A stretch of 16,135 nt of DNA, from contig JAEXKM010000109.1 of the NCBI GenBank assembly GCA_023445705.1, forward strand, positions 1 through 16,135, written 5' to 3'. Positions 1 to 7,099 of the stretch are shown here, piece by piece. Numbering within the stretch: position 1 is the stretch's first letter; each line of letters starts with the position of its first letter. This DNA comes from Pseudomonadota bacterium. Lineage in GTDB: Bacteria; Pseudomonadota; Alphaproteobacteria; Caulobacterales; Caulobacteraceae. Position numbers and translations under genes: made by a program. The notes beneath the pieces are model-generated. The model worked only from the letters and a program-made list of their open reading frames with translations, had not been told where the DNA came from and did not search any database.

Positions 1-201
1 CGCGATACGCTGAGTGTGGAAGCGGCCCTGGGCATATTGCGTCACCCGCTTCTTCAGCGAGCGCGCCTTGCCGACATAAAGGACCTCTCCGTCATCGCCC
101 ATCATGCGATAGACGCCCGGCGCGTCGGGCAGGCGGCGCACCTCGTCCTTGATGAGGGCTGCGCCCACCAGGGGCGCCGGAACGGTCACGTCAGTCGGCA
201 T
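1..201 (-). CDS. uvrC: UvrC, excinuclease ABC subunit C (N-terminal 67 residues, cut by window edge)
   Basis: UvrC is the nuclease of the UvrABC nucleotide excision repair complex and cuts on both sides of a bulky DNA lesion. Only its GIY-YIG domain start is present here. On the minus strand the frame from an ATG at 201 reads LPDAPGVYRM (residues 24-33), then VLYVGKARSLKKRV (residues 40-53). These are the hallmark GVY and YVGKA motifs of the GIY-YIG nuclease in UvrC, followed by a histidine at residue 62. The rest of the protein lies beyond base 1. It starts 46 bases after the stop of the acyl-CoA synthetase on the same strand. No strong Shine-Dalgarno sequence is visible, and GGCGGA directly abuts the ATG. 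No LexA-like GTTC-N7-GTTC box is seen upstream. The identification is confident; the exact start is fairly confident. Confidence 0.9.
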   Translation of the reverse strand, partial: MPTDVTVPAPLVGAALIKDEVRRLPDAPGVYRMMGDDGEVLYVGKARSLKKRVTQYAQGRFHTQRIA

Positions 202-247
202 TCCGCCAATATAGGCGAGTCCGAGCCGGGGCGTAGGCGTGCCTCGG

Positions 248-2035
248 CTACAACTTGACGCCGCCAGCCAGGATTTTGGCGTGGCCGGCCTTGTTGAGCT
301 TCACGTAACCGCGAGTGGAATCCTTGTAGTAGACGGCGCCCTTGATCAGGTTCGGGTCGAAGCCCTCGGCGACCAGGTCGATCTTGCGGTACTTGAACGT
401 CCCCGTGGTCTGGATCGCCGGCAGAATGCGCACGAAGACCGGTTGGGCATAGGCCGGCAGATCGTGCGAAACCGTGTCGCCGAAAGCCTTGATGTCGAAG
501 GTCTCGTCGACGACCAAGCCGGCCATCCCAGCCCGGCCATCCGCCCCCTCGACAGCCACGCCATAGACATTGGCTTCGACCACGCCGGGAACCGCCTGCA
601 GACGCTCGGCCACCTCCCCCGTCGAGACGTTCTCGCCCTTCCAGCGGAAGGTGTCCCCGATCCGATCGACGAAATAGAAGTAGCCGTCGCTGTCGCTCTT
701 CATCAGGTCGCCGGTGCGGAACCAGGCGTCGCCCTTTTCGAATACGTCGCGTAGGATTTTCCGATCCGACGCCGCCTTGTCGACATAGCCGGTGAACTCG
801 GTGCGGGCGTCGTTGCCGATCTTGCCGATGCACTCGCCGATCTGTCCGGGCCCGGCCTCGATGCAAAGGCCGCCGGCCGTGCGGACTTCCTCTTCCTTTT
901 CGACGTCGAACTGCACCAGGCGGAAGTTGAAGCGCTTCTTCAGCCAGCCTGGCACGCGGCCGATCGCCCCGACTCGGCCATCGAAGTTGAACATCGAGAC
1001 GTTGCCTTCGGTCGCCCCGTAGAACTCGAGAATCTCCGGGATCCGGAAACGGCTCTTCATCTCCGCCCAGACGTCCGCGCGCAGTCCGTTGCCGAAGGCC
1101 AGGCGGATCTTGTGCTGACGCTCGGCCTCGCTCTCCTCCTGGTTGATGAGGTAGCGGCACAGCTCGCCGATATAGACGAACATCGTGCAGTTCTCGGCGA
1201 CCACGTCCTCCCAGAAGTGGCTAGCCGAGAACTTCTTCTTGATCACCACCGAGCCGCCGTTGAGCAGGCCCGCGCCCATGGCGCAGAGCCCGCCCGTCGC
1301 GTGGTAGAGCGGCAAGGTTATGTAGACGCGGTCCTTCTCGGTAGAGTCCGTCGCCCCCGCGAAGGCGCGCATATAGAGCTGGGCGCGCACGTGGTTGACG
1401 CGCGCGGCCTTCGGCATGCCGGTGGTGCCGCTGGTGTAGATGAGGAGCGCCGTATCCTTGGCGGTCATGCCGTCACGGACCGAGCGATCGGGCGGAAGCT
1501 GGCTGCAGCTCTTGAGCGCCTGGGACAGGTCCCGCTGGTCGCCGTGCGCCTGGCCCAGCACCCATTGCTGCATGGGGCGGTCCAACAGGCCCTTCACCTC
1601 TTCGAAGGCGACCGAGGTCTCGCTGTCCACGATAACGTGGCCGGCGCCGGAGATGTTGAGGCAATGGGTCAGCGGCGCGCCGACGAGCTGGTTGTTGATC
1701 AGGGCGGTGACCACGCCGATCTTGGACAGCCCGTACCAGATCGGAAAATACTCGATCCGGTTGGGCATGAAGAGCGCCACGGTCTGGCCGCGACGCACCC
1801 CGATCCCCTTGGCCCAGTGGGCGACACGATTGGCGATCGCGTCCATCTCACCGTAGGTGATCGTTTTATACTCGCAGGTAAGGGCCGGATGGTCCCGCCA
1901 ACGGTCGACCGCCGCCTGGATGTCGTCGCACACCAGATCGGGCGAGCTGGGCGTGATGGACTTCACGCGCTTCAGGGTACGGTTGAGCCCACGGAAGAAC
2001 CGCCAGTCACGCTCAAGCCGGGTCTTCCAACGCAT
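248..2035 (-). CDS. Long-chain fatty acyl-CoA synthetase, FATP/FadD6-like (AMP-binding family)
   Basis: This enzyme activates fatty acids to acyl-CoA through an acyl-adenylate and probably couples activation to uptake at the inner membrane, as known for the FATP-like branch. From the chosen start it has 595 residues, normal for the branch. The ATP/AMP-binding P-loop YTSGTTGMPK is at about 200-209, the EFYGATEGN motif at 337-345, RTGD at 440-443, and the family-specific RIGDTFRWKGENVST at 458-472. The FATP-type motif and the C-terminal phrase TGTFKYRK favour this branch over classical FadD. An ATG eight codons further upstream (2059) is possible. The ATG at 2035 is preferred because GGAGGG lies five bases before it. 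It is divergent from the HAD gene and uvrC follows it. Chain-length preference cannot be read from the sequence. Confidence 0.92.
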   Translation of the reverse strand: MRWKTRLERDWRFFRGLNRTLKRVKSITPSSPDLVCDDIQAAVDRWRDHPALTCEYKTITYGEMDAIANRVAHWAKGIGVRRGQTVALFMPNRIEYFPIWYGLSKIGVVTALINNQLVGAPLTHCLNISGAGHVIVDSETSVAFEEVKGLLDRPMQQWVLGQAHGDQRDLSQALKSCSQLPPDRSVRDGMTAKDTALLIYTSGTTGMPKAARVNHVRAQLYMRAFAGATDSTEKDRVYITLPLYHATGGLCAMGAGLLNGGSVVIKKKFSASHFWEDVVAENCTMFVYIGELCRYLINQEESEAERQHKIRLAFGNGLRADVWAEMKSRFRIPEILEFYGATEGNVSMFNFDGRVGAIGRVPGWLKKRFNFRLVQFDVEKEEEVRTAGGLCIEAGPGQIGECIGKIGNDARTEFTGYVDKAASDRKILRDVFEKGDAWFRTGDLMKSDSDGYFYFVDRIGDTFRWKGENVSTGEVAERLQAVPGVVEANVYGVAVEGADGRAGMAGLVVDETFDIKAFGDTVSHDLPAYAQPVFVRILPAIQTTGTFKYRKIDLVAEGFDPNLIKGAVYYKDSTRGYVKLNKAGHAKILAGGVKL

Positions 2036-2204
2036 CGATTCCCTCCGACTTTGAGGCACCTTGGCGGCCCACGGCGGCAGGGGTCAAGCTGCGCGGCCCG
2101 CCTTCGGGGTCACACACGTGTCAGATGGGCCGAACGTGGCGCCCAGGGCTCAGCGCGCTCGGCGAACCAAGTGACGCCGCACGCATTTCCTGCCAGTTGA
2201 GCCC

Positions 2205-2936
2205 ATGTCCACCCTGCCCAAAGCGATTCTGTTCGATCTCGACGAGACGATCATCTCGTTCGGTTCCAGGCGGCTCATCCTGCAGGCCGTCGTTGAGGAG
2301 TTTGGCGAGCTCTTCGCCCCGCTGGCTCCGGAAGATGCGGCGAGCGCGCTGGAGGCCGGCTTTCGCCGCTTCTGGGGTGATGAGGCCCGCGCAGCGATCT
2401 GGCGGCAGAACCTCGCGGCCGGCCGCGTCCTGGCCGTCGAGGAGGTATTCTCGACCCTTAGAGATCGCGCCCCTGCGCTGACCGCCGCATTCGCTGGGAA
2501 ATTCGGCGAGCGCTTCCATCTCTATCGCGAGGAACAGGGGAAGTTCTTTCCAGGCGCCCTGGAGACCATCCAGTTTTTCCATGAGCGGCGGGTGAAACTG
2601 GCGCTGGTGACTAACGGCGCCGCCGAACCGCAGCGGGAGAAGGTGGAGCGCTTTGCTCTGGCGCCGTTCTTCGACCATGTGCAGATCGAAGGCGAGGCCG
2701 GGTTCGGCAAGCCAGAAGAGCGCGCTTACCGTCACGCCCTGGAGGCGCTGGGCGTCACCGCGAACGAGGCCTGGATGGTCGGCGACAATCTCGAATGGGA
2801 AGTCGCGGCGCCGCAACGCCTCGGGATCTACTCCATCTGGCACGACCACCTGGGCGAGGGCGTGCCCGCCGGCAGCCCCATCCGGCCCGACCGCATCGTG
2901 CACTCCATAGCCGAGCTGATCACCGATCTGGATTAA
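2205..2936 (+). CDS. HAD-superfamily hydrolase (YjjG/PynA-like or phosphoglycolate phosphatase-like phosphatase)
   Basis: A predicted cytoplasmic phosphatase of 243 residues with all four HAD motifs. Motif I is FDLDET with nucleophile Asp11 and acid/base Asp13. Motif II is LVTNG with Thr136. Motif III is Lys169 in GFGKPE. Motif IV is VGDNLEWEV with Asp194. A helical C1-type cap (about residues 18-115) sits between motifs I and II, as in subfamily I enzymes. The Thr/Asn pair in motif II and the DNLEWEV form resemble house-cleaning nucleotidases and N-acetylneuraminate-9-phosphatase-like HADs. The substrate is not determined. The start is fixed by the usual 10-residue distance to the first Asp; the ribosome site is weak. 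It stands alone, divergent from the acyl-CoA synthetase. Confidence 0.88.
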   Translation: MSTLPKAILFDLDETIISFGSRRLILQAVVEEFGELFAPLAPEDAASALEAGFRRFWGDEARAAIWRQNLAAGRVLAVEEVFSTLRDRAPALTAAFAGKFGERFHLYREEQGKFFPGALETIQFFHERRVKLALVTNGAAEPQREKVERFALAPFFDHVQIEGEAGFGKPEERAYRHALEALGVTANEAWMVGDNLEWEVAAPQRLGIYSIWHDHLGEGVPAGSPIRPDRIVHSIAELITDLD

Positions 2937-2950
2937 GACCAGAAGGTGGC

Positions 2951-2980
2951 GACAAATCGAAATTCAGGCGTGAATTTGTC
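2951..2980. repeat. Imperfect inverted repeat in the intergenic region after the HAD gene
   Basis: AAATTC (2960-2965) and GAATTT (2972-2977) form a 6-6-6 dyad. An outer GACAAAT (2951-2957) pairs alternatively with ATTTGTC (2974-2980). It begins 15 bases after the HAD stop codon in a stretch (2940-3030) visibly richer in A and T than its surroundings. No T tract follows, so it is not a standard intrinsic terminator. It may be an operator-like dyad or the 3' end structure of the HAD message. Confidence 0.4.
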
Positions 2981-3098
2981 AGACCCCGCTCTTCGTTCCA
3001 AAATATCGCACAAATAATTAAATGCGGATTTGAGCCCGCAGATCCTGACGCCTAGCGCATCAAGACCAAGCGCTCTCCGATAAACACCTTTTCTTAAT

Positions 3099-3124
3099 GG
3101 AACGCCGAGGGACGAGGCGTCGTT
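3099..3124 (+). promoter_or_regulatory. EcfG/SigT-type general stress response promoter
   Basis: GGAAC at 3099-3103 is followed after 17 bases by CGTT at 3121-3124. This matches exactly the GGAAC-N16/17-CGTT consensus known for the alphaproteobacterial general stress sigma factor (EcfG, SigT in Caulobacter). Transcription would start a few bases downstream of 3124, leaving a leader of roughly 25 bases before the ATG at 3157. That is the expected geometry. The two elements and spacing are seen directly; sigma factor use is inferred. Confidence 0.7.
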
Positions 3125-3156
3125 GTCCCTTGCGATGACCATAAGAGAGGTGTGAC

Positions 3157-3888
3157 ATGACCGCAGAATACGGGCCCTTCGCACGCCGCACGTTCACTTC
3201 GTCAAACTTCGCTGACGAAGCTAAGCCGTCCCGGCCAGCCGAGCCGCGCAGTTTCGCGGCCGAGGACACGGTCGGGGCTCCGGCCACCGGGGAAACGATG
3301 TTTCCTGCCGAGCCGATCTATGCCCGCAGCACGAGGAAGAAGGACGCCGGGAGCATCATTCCCAAGGCTGCGGCCATCGCCGTTCCAGCCCTGCTGCTCG
3401 CGGCCGGAGCAATCTATTTCATGGCCCGACCTGCCCCCGACGGACTTTTCGCGGAGTCCTCGGCAGGTGCGGCGCCTCCGGCGGCGATGACGCAGCCCGC
3501 CGCGCCGATGGCCCCGGAGGCCCCCGTCGTCCAGCAAGCCTCCGCGCCCGCGCCGGCCCAGCCCGCAAGCATCCAGGCGGCGACGCCAGGCCAGACGACC
3601 CAAGCGCGACCAGTACAAACCCGCCGGGCCGCGGCCCCTGCGACCGTCGCGTCAGCGGACAATCCGCAGAACTGGGCGAGGGACGGCAGCGCCACGCTTC
3701 CCACCGCGCCGATCCCCTACTCCGCGATCGCTCAGGGCTCGGCGCCCGCCGGAGCGCCGTTGCTGGTGACGCCAGAACCGGTTCCGGAGGCCGCTAAGGC
3801 GACGCCTGTCCCCGCGACGCCCGACCCGGCCACGGCCTCGACGCCGGCGCCGACTCCCGAGGAGAGCACTGCGGAGCCGACGCCCTAA
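3157..3888 (+). CDS. Single-pass membrane protein with long Ala/Pro-rich tail, function unknown
   Basis: I do not recognise a family. The 243-residue product has a polar N-terminus of about 68 residues containing a basic patch (RSTRKK, 57-62). One membrane helix follows at about 70-90 (AAAIAVPALLLAAGAIYFMA). The remaining 150 or so residues are very rich in Ala, Pro, Thr and Gln, low in complexity and probably disordered. By the positive-inside rule the N-terminus is cytoplasmic and the tail periplasmic. Such tails often span or contact the cell wall, but nothing here proves that. AGAGAGG lies shortly before the ATG. The gene forms its own transcription unit: an EcfG-type promoter 33 bases upstream and a strong terminator 20 bases downstream. 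This suggests a stress-induced envelope protein. Confidence 0.8.
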   Translation: MTAEYGPFARRTFTSSNFADEAKPSRPAEPRSFAAEDTVGAPATGETMFPAEPIYARSTRKKDAGSIIPKAAAIAVPALLLAAGAIYFMARPAPDGLFAESSAGAAPPAAMTQPAAPMAPEAPVVQQASAPAPAQPASIQAATPGQTTQARPVQTRRAAAPATVASADNPQNWARDGSATLPTAPIPYSAIAQGSAPAGAPLLVTPEPVPEAAKATPVPATPDPATASTPAPTPEESTAEPTP

Positions 3889-3907
3889 AGGCTAGGGGCC
3901 TACGGAG

Positions 3908-3939
3908 AAAGGCGGCTCCCCGATGGGAGTCGCCTTTTT
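3908..3939 (+). terminator. Intrinsic (Rho-independent) terminator
   Basis: GGCGGCTCCC (3911-3920) and GGGAGTCGCC (3925-3934) form a 10-pair stem with one G-T pair and a CGAT loop. Five T follow (3935-3939). AAA at 3908-3910 pairs with the first T residues, so it could also work weakly on the other strand. It ends the transcript of the membrane protein gene and isolates it from the kinase gene. Confidence 0.9.
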
Positions 3940-4022
3940 CGTGCGTGAAGCTTGACCACACCCTTGGTTAACCTGCCGGAGGCAGAATCAGCGCCGTAGC
4001 GCGTGTAAGGGACGGCCGGGGT

Positions 4023-6005
4023 ATGGGACGCAAGTCCGAGTTCAGATTGCTGGCGCCGCTTACTGCGCTGGCTCTCGGCGCCATGGCGGTGTTCGTCATC
4101 AGCCTGCTGCTCTGGGCGCAGGCCGTAGACCGCGACGTCCAGCGCCGCGAAGAAGCCCTGGTACAGCGGGGCGTCGCCGCCAGCATCTCCGAGATCGAGC
4201 GCACCGTTCTCTCAGAGACCAACTGGGACGAGGCCGTCGTCAATCTGGACAACCGCTTCGATCTCGCCTGGGCCGACGCGAACCTGGACGACTACTTCGC
4301 CCAGGGCGTGGACTTCGAGCACCTGTTCGTCCTCGACCGCGACAATCGCCCCATCTACGGACGCCACCATCACAGCCGGGTCGACGCCTCCGCTTTCGCC
4401 GGCGTTGATGGGGCTGACGCCGTCATTGCGAAGGTTCGTCGGGCAGAAGCGCGTGCTGGCCGCGCGCCGGGCGCCATCCAGGCCACAGAGATCGTCACCC
4501 GCGAGGGCGCGACACATCTGGTCACCGCCACCCTCGTCCGTCCTGGAGCGGGCGCCGCCAAGCTTCATCACGCCTATGCCCCGATCGTGCTGACCTCGCT
4601 GCCGCTGAACGGCCAGACGCTCTCGCGCCTGTCGCAAAGGTTCCAGCTCAAGGACCTTAAGGTGAGCGCCAAGCCGCCGCCGGGTCGGGCCCATATCATC
4701 CTCCCCACCGGGCAGGACGCCCCGCCCCTCACGCTGAGTTGGACGCCCGAACGGCCCGGGGCGGAGATCGCAAGGGCTTCGGCCGCGCCGATCGCGCTGG
4801 TTCTGCTGGTCTTCGGAGCCGTCGCCGCCGTGATGGTCGCCCGAATCCGCGCCGCCGGCCTGCAACTCTACGCCAACCACAAGGCCCAGAGCGATTTCCT
4901 GGCCAATATGAGCCACGAGATCCGCACGCCCCTGAACGGGGTGAACGCCATCGCCGCAGCGCTCGCCAAGACGCCCTTGACGCCCCAGCAGGCCGAGATG
5001 GTCCAGATCATTCACAGCTCGGGCGTGGCGCTGGAGCGCGTGCTCTCCGACGTTCTCGACCTGTCGCGGATCGAGGCCGGCGGCGTGAAGGTGGTCAAGG
5101 CGCCGTTCCACCTGGGCGATGCGGTGCGCAGCGTCGTCGCCCTGGCCGCCGCCCGCGCCGACGACAAGAGCCTGGACCTCATCATCGATATCGATCCGGC
5201 CGCCGAGACCGCGGTCAGCGGCGACGCTGTCCGCGTCAAACAGGTGCTGGTGAACCTCATCTCGAACGCCGTGAAATTCACCAGCGAGGGCTATGTGGCC
5301 GTCGCCGTGCGCGCCGAGCCGGACGAGCGGTGGCGCATCGACGTCCAAGACACTGGCGTCGGCTTCGAGTCGTCCGAGACCGAGCGCCTATTCCGTCGCT
5401 TCCAGCAGGTCGACAGCTCCACCACCCGCCGTCACGGTGGGACCGGCCTTGGCCTCGCCATCGCCAAGCAGTTGGTCGACTTGATGGGCGGGGAGTTGTC
5501 CGCCGTCAGCGCGCCGGGCCAGGGTGCCACCTTCACCGTCCTGCTGCCGATGGCCAAGGCGGCTGAACTGCCAGAGGCCGCACCTGACGCCGCCGCGCCG
5601 CCCGAGCGCCCGCTTCGCATCCTGCTGGCCGACGATCATCCGACCAACCGCAAGGTCGTGCAGGTCCTATTCTCCGAGTTCGACGTCGACCTGGTCAGCG
5701 TCGAGGACGGCAAGCAGGCCCTGGAGGCGTTCGCCACCCAGAGGTTCGACCTGATCCTGATGGACATGCAGATGCCCGTCCTTGACGGCCTCTCTGCGGT
5801 CAGTGCGATCCGGGAGCGCGAACGCATGCGCGGAATGGCGCGCACGCCGATCGTCATGTTGACCGCCAACGCCCTGCCCGAACACGAGGCTCTCAGCCTC
5901 GCGGCGGGCGCGGACCTTCATATGCCCAAGCCGATCGAGGCCCCGAAGCTGTTCGGCGTCCTGCAGACCGTGGCCGAACGCCAGGCGCTCGCGACCGCCG
6001 CCTAA
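4023..6005 (+). CDS. Hybrid sensor histidine kinase, CHASE4-HisKA-HATPase-REC
   Basis: A 660-residue inner-membrane sensor kinase. The first membrane helix spans about 11-32. A periplasmic sensor region at about 35-250 begins with the NWDEAV motif (67-72) characteristic of CHASE4 domains. The second helix spans about 253-273. The HisKA dimerisation domain has phospho-acceptor His298 in SHEIRTPLN. The ATPase domain has Asn411/Asn415 (N box), DTGVGF from Asp443 (G1) and GGTGLGLA at 472-479 (G2). A C-terminal receiver domain (about 530-652) has the acidic pair Asp537/Asp538, acceptor Asp581, Thr614 and Lys636. All catalytic residues are present. No phosphotransfer protein or response regulator is adjacent, so it is an orphan that probably passes phosphate through an Hpt protein encoded elsewhere. 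The ligand is unknown. The ribosome site before the ATG at 4023 is weak. Confidence 0.93.
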   Translation: MGRKSEFRLLAPLTALALGAMAVFVISLLLWAQAVDRDVQRREEALVQRGVAASISEIERTVLSETNWDEAVVNLDNRFDLAWADANLDDYFAQGVDFEHLFVLDRDNRPIYGRHHHSRVDASAFAGVDGADAVIAKVRRAEARAGRAPGAIQATEIVTREGATHLVTATLVRPGAGAAKLHHAYAPIVLTSLPLNGQTLSRLSQRFQLKDLKVSAKPPPGRAHIILPTGQDAPPLTLSWTPERPGAEIARASAAPIALVLLVFGAVAAVMVARIRAAGLQLYANHKAQSDFLANMSHEIRTPLNGVNAIAAALAKTPLTPQQAEMVQIIHSSGVALERVLSDVLDLSRIEAGGVKVVKAPFHLGDAVRSVVALAAARADDKSLDLIIDIDPAAETAVSGDAVRVKQVLVNLISNAVKFTSEGYVAVAVRAEPDERWRIDVQDTGVGFESSETERLFRRFQQVDSSTTRRHGGTGLGLAIAKQLVDLMGGELSAVSAPGQGATFTVLLPMAKAAELPEAAPDAAAPPERPLRILLADDHPTNRKVVQVLFSEFDVDLVSVEDGKQALEAFATQRFDLILMDMQMPVLDGLSAVSAIRERERMRGMARTPIVMLTANALPEHEALSLAAGADLHMPKPIEAPKLFGVLQTVAERQALATAA

Positions 6006-6037
6006 GCCTCGCGCAAGCGACCGCATGCCACATTCCC

Positions 6038-6061
6038 CGCACAGCGTTCTCTGTGGCTTTT
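6038..6061 (+). terminator. Possible weak terminator after the kinase gene
   Basis: CACAG (6040-6044) and CTGTG (6051-6055) form a short stem with a six-base loop, followed by CTTTT. The stem is only five pairs and the T run is short, so termination would be partial at best. The following small gene could be read through from the kinase. Confidence 0.25.
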
Positions 6062-6087
6062 GGCGCGCGGCTTACTAGAGGACCATC

Positions 6088-6300
6088 ATGCTGAAGCTGT
6101 TGTTTTCGAGCTGGGGCGCCGAGTGGGGCACCGCGGCTCTCGTTTTCTTCGTCAGCGCCGCGGTCGGCCGTTATGCCGCCGAGGGTATGAATACGCTTCA
6201 GTGGTGCGGCGCCATCACCGCGATCCTCGCTGCGATCACCGCAGCCGTCGCGGTGCGGGTCTGGAAGGCCGAGCCGGTCAAGGTGCGCGCCGACGACTGA
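6088..6300 (+). CDS. Small two-helix membrane protein, function unknown
   Basis: A 70-residue protein with two predicted membrane helices, about 14-31 (TAALVFFVSAAVGRYAAE) and about 38-58 (LQWCGAITAILAAITAAVAV). A short basic/acidic C-terminus follows. No family is recognised. GAGGA stands about seven bases before the ATG, which supports real translation. The gene lies 82 bases after the hybrid kinase on the same strand and may be cotranscribed with it. Its stop codon abuts, without a gap, the stop codon of the convergent pentapeptide gene. A helper role for the kinase is possible but not shown. Confidence 0.7.
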   Translation: MLKLLFSSWGAEWGTAALVFFVSAAVGRYAAEGMNTLQWCGAITAILAAITAAVAVRVWKAEPVKVRADD

Positions 6301-6307
6301 TCAGTCG
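6294..6307. repeat. Perfect 14-base palindrome at abutting convergent stop codons
   Basis: CGACTGATCAGTCG is its own reverse complement and is centred exactly between the TGA of the small membrane protein (6298-6300) and the TGA of the pentapeptide gene read on the other strand (6303-6301). No T tract flanks it on either side. It may be a constrained bidirectional end signal or simply the result of two similar C-termini meeting. Confidence 0.6.
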
Positions 6308-7047
6308 GCGTAGACATCGAGGCCCATGGCCGTCAGCAGTCGATATTGCTGGTCGGCCGTCACCTTCATCCCGTCCAGGCTCGCCAGTTCCGACAGGTTG
6401 AGCCCACTCACCTCCGCCCCGCGGAGGTCGGCGCGCGCCAGTTTTGCGCCGACGGTGAGCGCCTGGAAGAAGTCGCAGTCGCGCAGATCCGCGCCCTCGA
6501 GGTTGGCGTCGACCAGCACCGCTTCGCGGAAGCTCGACCGGTTGAGGTCGCAGTCCCCCAGGCGAACCTGGGTCATGTCCGCAAGCTCCAGATTGCATCC
6601 GGCCAGCCTGGCCGAGCAGCGGACGACGTTGCGCCCGAAAGAGCGCGCGAAGTCGGCGTGTACGAACGCTCCGCCTCGAACGTTGCAGGTCTCCATCTCC
6701 ACGCCATAGAGCGAAGAGCGCTCGAACCGCGCAAACGACAGGTCGCATTTCATGAACTGCGCCTCGTCCAGCTTCGAGAACGCGAACTGCGCGCCGGTAT
6801 GGCCATCGTTATCTGCGAAACTGCAGCTTTCGAAGACGGCTTCCCGCAGATCGGCGTGAGCGAAGCGGCAGCGCACGACACGGCAATCAGTCAGTCGCGC
6901 GCCCTGCAGCATGACGCCTGAAAGCTGCACGTCGTAGAGCGTGCACCCGATCAGCTCGGCGTCGGTGAGATCGGCATCCGAGAAATCCAGGTGCGAGAGG
7001 TCCAGGTTCGCGAACCTGGCTCCGGGCTTCAGTTCCATCTCCGACAC
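6301..7047 (-). CDS. Pentapeptide-repeat protein, Qnr-like
   Basis: A 248-residue right-handed beta-helix protein built from A(D/N)LXX-type repeats. Examples are DFSDADLTDAEL near residue 20-32, HADLREAVF, and ANLEGADLRDCDF around 190. It carries paired units CDLSFARF, GVEMETC and VVRCSARLAGCNL. It closes with a non-repeat tail (LDGMKVTADQQYRLLTAMGL) that recalls, from memory, the end of Qnr proteins (VKLDNYQASLLMERLGI). Qnr proteins mimic B-form DNA and protect gyrase and topoisomerase IV; that activity here is inference. The GTG at 7047 is chosen because AAGGAAGG lies six bases upstream; an ATG three codons later (7038) is too far from it. It follows thiC on the same strand after 68 bases containing an inverted repeat. 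Typical Qnr proteins are about 218 residues, so this one is longer by about 30. Confidence 0.87.
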   Translation of the reverse strand: MSEMELKPGARFANLDLSHLDFSDADLTDAELIGCTLYDVQLSGVMLQGARLTDCRVVRCRFAHADLREAVFESCSFADNDGHTGAQFAFSKLDEAQFMKCDLSFARFERSSLYGVEMETCNVRGGAFVHADFARSFGRNVVRCSARLAGCNLELADMTQVRLGDCDLNRSSFREAVLVDANLEGADLRDCDFFQALTVGAKLARADLRGAEVSGLNLSELASLDGMKVTADQQYRLLTAMGLDVYAD

Positions 7048-7061
7048 GTGCTGCCTTCCTT

Positions 7062-7099
7062 CGTCGCTGGCGTGACGCGCATCCTCCTCGCCAGCGACG
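7062..7099 (-). repeat. 11-bp perfect inverted repeat in the leader of the pentapeptide gene
   Basis: CGTCGCTGGCG (7062-7072) and CGCCAGCGACG (7089-7099) are perfect complements around a 16-base loop. In the minus-strand RNA the stem ends directly against the AAGGAAGG ribosome binding site (7061-7054). The loop itself carries AGGAGG. No T tract follows on the minus strand, so it is not a standard terminator of thiC. It could control translation of the pentapeptide gene, stabilise a processed thiC 3' end, or be a protein-binding dyad. Confidence 0.75.

Noticed and set aside
2114..2121. ACACGTGT palindrome between the divergent acyl-CoA synthetase and HAD genes
   Set aside because: Only eight bases, with no extension on either side; too short to call an operator.
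1112..2200. 362-codon open frame antisense to the acyl-CoA synthetase
   Set aside because: Composition is a reflection of the real gene on the other strand; there is no motif, and it would overlap the promoter region of both neighbours.
3966..3971. TTAACC resembling a CtrA half-site upstream of the kinase gene
   Set aside because: The partner TTAA at seven bases distance is missing, so the full CtrA box is not present.
4212..5348. 378-codon open frame antisense to the hybrid kinase
   Set aside because: It lies wholly within the kinase gene, shows no recognisable domain, and long antisense frames are expected in DNA this rich in GC.
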